5,094 nucleotides of DNA from an uncultured beta proteobacterium (lineage in GTDB: Bacteria; Pseudomonadota; Gammaproteobacteria; Burkholderiales; Burkholderiaceae_C), in NCBI GenBank assembly GCA_903870955.1, contig CAIQEX010000586.1, forward strand, positions 1 to 5,094, read 5' to 3'. The notes beneath the pieces are model-generated. The model had not been told where the DNA came from, searched no databases, and saw nothing but the letters and a program-made list of their open reading frames with translations. Positions within the stretch are counted from its first letter, which is position 1; every line of letters begins with the position of its first letter. The translations under genes were made by a program, and so were the position numbers. Below, piece after piece: positions 1 to 5,094 of this stretch.

Positions 1-2339
1 CGATATTCCAGGAAGAAGCCTTTGAATTGATGCCCGCCTTGGGCACGGCTTTGCGCCAGTGGGTGGCGCGCCCGGAGAATCTCAGCGCACGCTCGGAAGC
101 ACTGCGCGTGTTGCACACCCTGAAGGGCAGCGCGCGTCTGGCCGGTGCCATGCGCTTGGGCGAGATGTCGCACCGCATGGAATCGAGTATCGAATCCTTG
201 GGATCTGAAGGGTTGCAGAGCGTGCAGTTGGAGCCGTTACTGGCCCGCCTGGACAATTTGCAGGCCACCTTGGACGCTCTGGACCTGGCCCCGCGTGAAG
301 ACATCAGCCAGCCTGCCAAGACTGAAGCCAAGGATGAAACAACGGCCAACGCAGAGTCTGATGCCAAGCCCACTGAAAACGCAGTGGCTGCCGTGGCATC
401 CCCCGCGTCTGCGGTTCGGGCGGCACCTGCCGTGGCGCTTCCTGTCAACGTGGATCGCACACCGCGCACCACCCAGCGCAGCGTGGCGGGTCAGACCGTG
501 CGCGTGCGTGCACTGCTGCTGGACCGCCTGGTGAATCAGGCCGGTGAAGTGATGATCAGCCGCTCCCGACTCGACGCACGCGTGGTTCAGATGCGCGGCG
601 GGCTGGGTGAACTGAGCGGAAATCTGGAGCGCCTGCGGCAGCAGTTGCGTGATGTGGAGGTGCAGGCAGAGTCGCAAATGCAATCGCGCATGGCCCACTC
701 CAAGGACGATGGTCAGGCCTTCGACCCGCTGGAGTTTGACCGCTTTACCCGCGTGCAGGAACTCACCCGCATGATGGCCGAATCGGTCAACGACGTGGCC
801 ACCGTGCAGCGCAATCTGCAGCGAACCCTGGAAGGTGCCGAAGACGACCTGATTGCCCAAGGCCGGCAAGCGCGTGAACTGCAGCGTGACTTGCTGCGCA
901 CCCGCATGGTCGAGTTTGAAAGCATTTCCGAGCGCCTGTACAGCGTGGTTCGCCAGGCGGCCAAAGAATGCGCCAAGCCGGTGAAGCTCGAAATTGTGGG
1001 TGGCAGCATTGAAATGGACCGGGGCGTACTGGATCGCATGACGCCGGCCTTTGAACACATCTTGCGCAACGCCGTAGCCCACGGCATTGAAGAGGCCGAC
1101 GTGCGCGCCGCTGCGGGTAAACCGTCGACAGGCAGTATCACGATCAGCGTGAACCAGGAAAGCAATGACGTGTCGGTGTCGTTCAGTGATGACGGCGGCG
1201 GCCTGCATCTGGACAAAATTCGCGCCAAGGCCATTGCCAGCCATCTGATTGCCGAAGACCAAACACTGAGCGATGAAGCGGCAGCAAAACTGTTGTTTGC
1301 TCCGGGTTTTTCGACCGCATCGGAAGTCACCGAACTATCGGGTCGTGGCATCGGCATGGACGTGGTGCTGTCCGAACTGAACGCCCTGGGTGGCAAAGTG
1401 GAGACCGAGACCGCGGTCGGCAAGGGCACCACCTTCCGGCTGGTACTGCCCCTGACCACGGCCGTGACGCAGGTGGTGATGCTGCGCCTGGGCGATTTGA
1501 ACATTGGTGTGCCATCCAACCTGATTGAGACCGTGTTGCGTGCGCCCCAGCAAGCCGTGCAGCAAGCGTACGCGCGGGGTACCTATGACGTCGCGGGTCA
1601 GGAAATTCCGTTCTTCTGGGGTGGCGCCTTGCTGCAGGTCTCCGGACGCAGTCTGGAAGTGCCAACCCGCAATCTGCCGGTGGCGGTGTTCCGCAGTGCC
1701 GGGCAGCGCCTGGCTTTGCATGTGGATGAAGTGCTCGGCAACCGGGAAGTTGTGGTCAAGAATCTGGGGCCGCAATTGGCGCATCTGCCAGGGTTGGCCG
1801 GCATGTCGGTGCTGGCGTCCGGTGCGGTGGTGCTCATTTACAACCCGGTGGCATTGGCCACGGTGTACGGTGACGCGGCCAAAACCATGGCCCAGACACC
1901 TGATTCCGCTGAGCTTGCGGGTGCTACGCCTGCTGCCCCGGCATCGGCTCCGCTTACGCTGGCGCCATTGGTGCTGGTTGTGGACGACTCGATCACCGTG
2001 CGCCGCGTGACCCAACGCCTGCTCAAGCGCGAAGGCTTCCGGGTCGCCCTGGCCAACGACGGATTGCATGCCCTGGAAGTACTGGCGCAGGAAAAACCGA
2101 ATGTGGTGCTATCAGACATCGAGATGCCACGCATGGATGGGTTTGACTTGGTGCGCAATATTCGCAACGACCTGCATTTGCGCGATCTGCCGGTGATCAT
2201 GATCACCTCACGCATCGCCCAGAAACACCGTGAACATGCGATGGAACTGGGGGTCGACCATTACCTGGGCAAGCCGTATTCGGAAGACGAATTGCTGGCG
2301 CTGATTCGTTCGTATTGCGCCGTCGTGACGGAAGACTAA
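1..2339 (+). CDS. chpA: ChpA/PilL-type hybrid chemotaxis histidine kinase (3' part; 5' end outside window)
   Basis: Partial gene, open through the left edge; stop TAA at 2337-2339. Residues are numbered from the TTG at 27, which is probably not the true start because the frame reads on upstream as Hpt helix sequence (IFQEEAFELMPAL). Domains in order: Hpt with phospho-accepting His30 in LHTLKGSAR; an Ala/Pro-rich linker (about 90-150) and no P2 domain; a CheA-like dimerization domain (about 155-315) with the inserted DPLEFDRFTRVQELTRMM stretch typical of ChpA/PilL; an ATPase with N-box Asn348 (HILRNAVAHG), DDGGG (388-392) and SGRGIGM (438-444); a CheW-like domain (about 470-610); and a receiver (about 648-765) with Asp653/654, phospho-acceptor Asp697, Thr727 and Lys749. 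All key residues are present, so kinase and receiver look active. The family works with pilus MCP and CheW-like proteins at the inner membrane to control type IV pili. No other chemotaxis gene follows. Family call firm; symbol inferred. Confidence 0.93.
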   Translation, partial: IFQEEAFELMPALGTALRQWVARPENLSARSEALRVLHTLKGSARLAGAMRLGEMSHRMESSIESLGSEGLQSVQLEPLLARLDNLQATLDALDLAPREDISQPAKTEAKDETTANAESDAKPTENAVAAVASPASAVRAAPAVALPVNVDRTPRTTQRSVAGQTVRVRALLLDRLVNQAGEVMISRSRLDARVVQMRGGLGELSGNLERLRQQLRDVEVQAESQMQSRMAHSKDDGQAFDPLEFDRFTRVQELTRMMAESVNDVATVQRNLQRTLEGAEDDLIAQGRQARELQRDLLRTRMVEFESISERLYSVVRQAAKECAKPVKLEIVGGSIEMDRGVLDRMTPAFEHILRNAVAHGIEEADVRAAAGKPSTGSITISVNQESNDVSVSFSDDGGGLHLDKIRAKAIASHLIAEDQTLSDEAAAKLLFAPGFSTASEVTELSGRGIGMDVVLSELNALGGKVETETAVGKGTTFRLVLPLTTAVTQVVMLRLGDLNIGVPSNLIETVLRAPQQAVQQAYARGTYDVAGQEIPFFWGGALLQVSGRSLEVPTRNLPVAVFRSAGQRLALHVDEVLGNREVVVKNLGPQLAHLPGLAGMSVLASGAVVLIYNPVALATVYGDAAKTMAQTPDSAELAGATPAAPASAPLTLAPLVLVVDDSITVRRVTQRLLKREGFRVALANDGLHALEVLAQEKPNVVLSDIEMPRMDGFDLVRNIRNDLHLRDLPVIMITSRIAQKHREHAMELGVDHYLGKPYSEDELLALIRSYCAVVTED

Positions 2340-2374
2340 AGGCCTTCTAACGACCTTCGGTACCTGCCTCCGGG

Positions 2375-2392
2375 CTGGCGCTTTAACGCCGG
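2375..2392. terminator. Candidate bidirectional hairpin between convergent genes
   Basis: CTGGCG (2375-2380) pairs with CGCCGG (2387-2392) around a six-base CTTTAA loop, giving a six-pair stem with one G-T wobble on the plus strand. It lies 35 bases after the chpA stop and begins one base after the LysR gene stop on the minus strand, the expected place for a shared terminator of convergent genes. Neither strand has a proper T-run after the stem: plus reads TTCAATAT, minus reads into GC-rich sequence. It is therefore not a textbook intrinsic terminator. The rest of the 2340-2393 gap holds only the short palindrome AAGGCCTT at 2339-2346. Confidence 0.4.
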
Positions 2393-2393
2393 T

Positions 2394-3341
2394 TCAATAT
2401 GCCGCCAACAGGCCGCTGTGCGCTGCCGCGTGGCGCAGCCAGGCTCCATCCTGAGCCAGCGCCAGGGCCGCTTCGAGCGCACGCGAGGGGCGGGCCTGTG
2501 CATGGGAAATAAAGCCGATGCGTGTTTTCAACTCCGGCTCGATCAGTGGCAAGGCTTCCAGTTCCTTGTAGGTCCTTACGGTATCGACCAAGGCACCCGG
2601 TAGCACGCTGCAGACATCGCCAGCCGTCACGCTCAGCATCATGGTCATGATCGAGTTGGTTTCCATCGCAGGCGTCACCCGCACACCCGCAGCGGTGAAG
2701 GCCGCATCCACAATCGTGCGGTTGTGCATGTTCGCCGTCAACAGGCAAAGTGGCAATTTGGCCGCATCTTTCCAGGCCATGGGTTTAGAGATTTGCAACG
2801 CCTTGGCATGGGGTTTGAGCGCGCGGCGGAGCAAAAAATAATGCTCCGTGTACTGCGGCCAGACCCGCAGCCGACGCTCCTGCACGGGCATCCGGTCGCT
2901 GTAACCCAGGGCCAGATCAACCGTCAGATCTTCCAGACCGATCTCCAACTGGGACGAACTGAGTGACAACACCACGGGCTGAATACCGCCATGCCTTGCA
3001 TGCAACATGGCAGCAAAGCGCGCGGCAATGGGCACGGCCGTAGGCACCACGGCGATACGCACCGTGCCGCGCGGCGCCAAGGTGTCACTTTGCAGTTCCT
3101 GCAGCAGGTTGGCGTGCTCATGCAGCATCAGCTTGGCGGAAGCCAGCACCCGCTCACCCTGGGGTGTCAGACCGGCAAAATTGCGGTCACGCTTGACGAT
3201 AACCACATCAAATTCGCGCTCCAGTGCACGAATGGCGTTGCTCAGCGCCGGTTGTGTGATGTGGCAGGCCTGGGCTGCCCGCCCGAAGTGCTTGTGCTCT
3301 TGCAGCGCCACCAGATAGCGCAATGACGGCAAAAGATTCAT
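2394..3341 (-). CDS. LysR family transcriptional regulator
   Basis: Complete 315-residue protein, normal length for the family. The N-terminal winged helix-turn-helix (about 5-63) is clear: LRYLVALQEHKHFGRAAQ, then ITQPALSNAIRALE as the recognition region and FAGLTPQGERVL as the wing. A linker helix (about 65-88) leads to a LysR substrate-binding domain (about 92-300) starting GTVRIAVVPTAVPIAARF. It should act as a DNA-binding tetramer or dimer tuned by a small ligand, which the sequence does not identify. The start ATG (3341-3339) puts the helix-turn-helix at the usual distance from the N-terminus, but no Shine-Dalgarno sequence precedes it. The gene begins 30 bases after the apbC stop, in the same frame, with no hairpin between, so read-through transcription from apbC is likely; no divergent target gene adjoins it. 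The N-terminus recalls regulators found beside formate dehydrogenase (fds) operons in Burkholderiales; this is from memory and unproven. Confidence 0.93.
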   Translation of the reverse strand: MNLLPSLRYLVALQEHKHFGRAAQACHITQPALSNAIRALEREFDVVIVKRDRNFAGLTPQGERVLASAKLMLHEHANLLQELQSDTLAPRGTVRIAVVPTAVPIAARFAAMLHARHGGIQPVVLSLSSSQLEIGLEDLTVDLALGYSDRMPVQERRLRVWPQYTEHYFLLRRALKPHAKALQISKPMAWKDAAKLPLCLLTANMHNRTIVDAAFTAAGVRVTPAMETNSIMTMMLSVTAGDVCSVLPGALVDTVRTYKELEALPLIEPELKTRIGFISHAQARPSRALEAALALAQDGAWLRHAAAHSGLLAAY

Positions 3342-3371
3342 GGCTGGGGCAGCAGCATCACGGCATCGACA

Positions 3372-4463
3372 TCAGGTATTTTTGCTGACCGTAATGGTGG
3401 GGAACTTGCTGGAAAAGTCCTTGTTTTTGGCCGCAATGGCCAACGCCACTTTGCGTGCCACGCCCTTGTAGAGCCCGGCCAGTTCACCATCCGGCTCGGC
3501 CACCACCGTGGGTCGGCCGCCATCGGCCTGCACCCGAATCTGCATCGCCAGAGGCAAGGCGCCCAGGTAGTCCATGCCATATTGCGCGGCCATGGTCTTG
3601 CCCCCATCGGCGCCAAAGATGTGCTCGATATGGCCACACTGACTGCATACATGCACCGCCATGTTTTCCACAATACCCAAAATCGGTACGCCGACCTTCT
3701 CGAACATCTTGATGCCTTTCTTGGCATCCAGCAAGGCGATGTCCTGCGGTGTGGTGACCACGACCGCGCCGGTCAGGGGCACACGCTGGCTCAGCGTTAG
3801 CTGAATGTCGCCGGTGCCGGGTGGCATATCCACGATCAGGTAGTCGAGGTCTTTCCAGGCGGTCTGGCGCAGCAGTTGCTCCAGCGCCTGGGTGGCCATG
3901 GGGCCGCGCCAGATCATGGCCTCATCCTGCGCCACCAGAAAACCAATCGACATCACCTGAAGGCCGTAGTTTTCCATGGGTTCCATGGTCTTGCCGTCAT
4001 TGGAATCCGGGCGTCCTTCGATGCCCAGCATCATGGGCTGGCTGGGACCGTAGATGTCTGCATCCAGCAGACCTACGCGCGCGCCTTCGGCGGCCAGAGC
4101 CAGGGCCAGATTGGCGGCCGTGGTGCTCTTGCCCACACCGCCCTTGCCAGAGGCTACGGCCACGATATTCTTCACGCCGGGCAGCAATTGCACGCCGCGC
4201 TGCACGGCATGTGCAGTGATGTTTAGCGTGGGGGTGACTTGGACCTCCTGCACGCCCTCCACAGTGCGGGCCGCAGCGGCCAGGGCCTCTGCAAAAGCCT
4301 GATGCTGGCTGAGGGCCGGGTAGCCCAGTTCCAGCGTGAAAGCCACCCGAGTGCCCTCCACGGAGAGTCCCTTGATGCACTTGCTGGAAACGAAATCCTT
4401 GCCCGTGTTGGGGTCGATGACGCCTTGTAATGCGCCCATGATTGCTTGTTCGGTCACTGCCAT
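3372..4463 (-). CDS. apbC: Iron-sulfur cluster carrier protein ApbC (Mrp/NBP35 family P-loop ATPase)
   Basis: Complete 363-residue protein, the usual length for bacterial ApbC/Mrp. An N-terminal DUF59/MIP18-type domain (about 5-82, ending VQEVQVTPTLNI) is followed by a ParA/MinD-like ATPase. That part shows the deviant Walker A SGKGGVGKST (105-114, Lys107 and Lys112), DADIYGPSQP (134-143), the switch/Walker B region VDMPPGTGD (211-219), and the CSQCGH pair Cys273/Cys276 that bridges a [4Fe-4S] cluster between two subunits. The family binds Fe-S clusters as a homodimer in the cytosol and passes them to apo-enzymes in an ATPase-dependent way. The start is supported by AGGAG six bases upstream of the ATG. 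It is the first gene of a probable two-gene unit with the downstream LysR gene and is divergent from the patatin-like gene. All metal- and nucleotide-binding residues are intact. Also named mrp in many genomes. Confidence 0.97.
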   Translation of the reverse strand: MAVTEQAIMGALQGVIDPNTGKDFVSSKCIKGLSVEGTRVAFTLELGYPALSQHQAFAEALAAAARTVEGVQEVQVTPTLNITAHAVQRGVQLLPGVKNIVAVASGKGGVGKSTTAANLALALAAEGARVGLLDADIYGPSQPMMLGIEGRPDSNDGKTMEPMENYGLQVMSIGFLVAQDEAMIWRGPMATQALEQLLRQTAWKDLDYLIVDMPPGTGDIQLTLSQRVPLTGAVVVTTPQDIALLDAKKGIKMFEKVGVPILGIVENMAVHVCSQCGHIEHIFGADGGKTMAAQYGMDYLGALPLAMQIRVQADGGRPTVVAEPDGELAGLYKGVARKVALAIAAKNKDFSSKFPTITVSKNT

Positions 4464-4469
4464 TGCTCA

Positions 4470-4474
4470 CTCCT
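4470..4474 (-). promoter_or_regulatory. Ribosome-binding site of apbC
   Basis: On the minus strand AGGAG is followed by the six-base spacer TGAGCA and then the apbC ATG. This is a near-ideal Shine-Dalgarno placement and settles the start codon. It is the only strong ribosome-binding site I could place in the window; neither the LysR gene nor the patatin-like gene has a comparable one. Confidence 0.8.
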
Positions 4475-4600
4475 GAATAGCCTCTAGTCTAGCGAACCGC
4501 ATCAAGTCCTTGCCGACACAGGTTCATCCCCAGTCTGGCGCCAAAGGCATCTGCGGGTTTACCCCGTCCATTTCAGGCCGATGCCACCAAGGCGGCGTTT

Positions 4601-4606
4601 CATAAT
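4601..4606 (+). promoter_or_regulatory. Candidate -10 box of the patatin-like gene
   Basis: CATAAT matches five of six positions of the sigma-70 -10 consensus. Its last base is six bases before the A of the ATG at 4613, so a transcript started at the usual distance would begin at or almost at the start codon. At the -35 position the best I can find is GCCGAT/CCGATG (4577-4583), a poor match. The box is in an AT-richer patch of an otherwise GC-rich region, which helps the case but also makes a chance match possible. Confidence 0.35.
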
Positions 4607-4612
4607 GTTTGC

Positions 4613-5094
4613 ATGGGAAGTGCACAAGAAAAAGCCACCGTAACCAAACCAACCGCACCCGCATCGCCCGGCACCGCCGGTCTGATGCTATCGGGCGGCG
4701 GTGCCCGTGCCGCCTACCAGGTGGGTGTGCTCGAAGCCATCGCCGACATTCGGCTGGCATGCGGCGCAGGTTCCGAACCCAACCCCTTCCCCATCATCAC
4801 TGGCACGTCGGCGGGTGCCATCAATGCTGCGGCCCTGGCCTGTGGCAGCGACGACTTCGATGCTGCCGTGCGACTGATTGCCAACACCTGGCGCCATTTC
4901 CATGCCGAAGATGTGTACCGTGCCGACCACCTGAGCATGTTGCGTTCAGGCGCCAAGTGGATGACCCTGCTTTCGGCTGGTTGGTTGCTGGCCAAGTGGC
5001 GTCGCATCAAGCCACGCTCGCTGCTGGACAACACCCCATTGAGCCACCTGCTGGCCCGGCTGGTGCCGTTGGACCGACTGCCGGAGTTGATCCG
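4613..5094 (+). CDS. Patatin-like phospholipase family protein (5' part; 3' end outside window)
   Basis: The first 160 residues are visible before the right edge. After a Ser/Thr/Pro/Ala-rich tail of about 20 residues comes the patatin core: GLMLSGGGARAAYQVGVLEAI (23-43), whose Gly-rich loop at 28-30 with Arg32 forms the oxyanion hole, and the nucleophile elbow GTSAG (64-68) with catalytic Ser66 (codon 4808-4810). The second half of the Ser-Asp dyad, normally in a DGG or DGA motif, would lie beyond the edge and cannot be checked. Family members hydrolyse acyl chains from phospholipids or other lipids. I see no signal peptide, so the protein is probably cytosolic or membrane-associated; WMTLLSAGWLLAKW (116-129) is hydrophobic but short. 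The ATG at 4613 is the only suitable start, yet it has no Shine-Dalgarno sequence. The gene is divergent from apbC with no evident functional link. Substrate unknown. Confidence 0.9.
   Translation, partial: MGSAQEKATVTKPTAPASPGTAGLMLSGGGARAAYQVGVLEAIADIRLACGAGSEPNPFPIITGTSAGAINAAALACGSDDFDAAVRLIANTWRHFHAEDVYRADHLSMLRSGAKWMTLLSAGWLLAKWRRIKPRSLLDNTPLSHLLARLVPLDRLPELI

Larger units (their letters stand above)
4464..4612. other. Divergent intergenic region between apbC and the patatin-like gene
   Basis: 149 bases that should hold promoters for both flanking genes. On the minus strand, TAGACT (4491-4486) matches four of six -10 positions and would start transcription just upstream of the apbC ribosome-binding site, but no recognisable -35 box lies 16-18 bases further up. 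The sequence CTAG-T-CTAG (4484-4492), a nine-base palindrome with one central base, overlaps this spot and could be an operator, though it is short. On the plus strand CATAAT lies next to the patatin-like start (listed separately). No gene, tRNA or long repeat is visible. The patatin-like frame stays open back to 4493 but has no ATG before 4613. Confidence 0.5.

Noticed and set aside
237..1519. Long open frames on the minus strand across the chpA gene (341 and 268 codons)
   Set aside because: Their products show no recognisable domain and are rich in His, Arg, Ser and Cys, as expected for antisense frames of a GC-rich gene. The plus-strand kinase has continuous, well-conserved motifs.
2700..2760. 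Cys199 of the LysR protein as an OxyR-like redox cysteine
   Set aside because: The residue number matches OxyR by coincidence. It sits in LPLCLLTANMHN instead of the OxyR DGHC context, and no second cysteine lies nearby; the other two are Cys26 and Cys244.
3342..3374. ApbC-LysR fusion by read-through of the in-frame TGA
   Set aside because: The shared frame is a one-in-three chance event. Nothing nearby suggests selenocysteine insertion or programmed read-through, and both proteins are full length on their own.
3997..4470. A 157-codon minus-strand frame overlapping the 5' half of apbC in another frame
   Set aside because: It is rich in Gly, Arg and His without any domain, and apbC itself is unmistakable on this strand.
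4476..4505. TTGATG (4505-4500) with GCTATT (4481-4476) as an apbC promoter
   Set aside because: GCTATT matches only three of six -10 positions, and the start site it implies would fall downstream of the apbC ribosome-binding site.
4605..4643. A 12-codon upstream ORF overlapping the patatin-like start
   Set aside because: It has no ribosome-binding site, and its ATG lies inside the candidate -10 region, so it would precede the predicted transcript.

Overview
The window looks like chromosomal DNA from a betaproteobacterium of the order Burkholderiales, most likely near the Comamonadaceae (Rhodoferax/Polaromonas-like). This rests on the moderately high GC, the codon use and the flavour of the encoded proteins; it is a recognition judgement and no database was searched. 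I see four real protein genes. There are no RNA genes, insertion sequences, CRISPR arrays or phage signatures.

Layout. (1) Bases 1-2339, plus strand: the 3' part of a large hybrid chemotaxis-type histidine kinase of the ChpA/PilL family. It carries a last Hpt domain, a dimerization domain, an ATPase domain, a CheW-like domain and a C-terminal receiver, and it runs in from the left edge. (2) Bases 2340-2393: a short convergent gap with a small GC hairpin that could end transcription from both sides. (3) Bases 2394-3341, minus strand: a complete LysR-type transcriptional regulator. (4) Bases 3372-4463, minus strand: a complete apbC/mrp gene for an iron-sulfur cluster carrier P-loop ATPase. It lies upstream of the LysR gene with only 30 bases between them, so the two are probably co-transcribed. 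(5) Bases 4464-4612: a divergent intergenic region with a good apbC ribosome-binding site and a plausible -10 box set so close to the next gene that its mRNA may be leaderless. (6) Bases 4613-5094, plus strand: the 5' part of a patatin-like phospholipase, cut off by the right edge.

The three transcription units do not form an obvious pathway. ChpA/PilL normally controls type IV pilus twitching and surface sensing. ApbC delivers Fe-S clusters. The patatin-like protein is probably a lipid acyl hydrolase. The LysR protein resembles, from memory only, regulators found near formate dehydrogenase operons in Burkholderiales; its target is not visible here. I found no convincing undescribed system. 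The points most worth a second look are the apbC-LysR pairing with a regulator start that lacks a Shine-Dalgarno sequence, and the possible leaderless start of the patatin gene.
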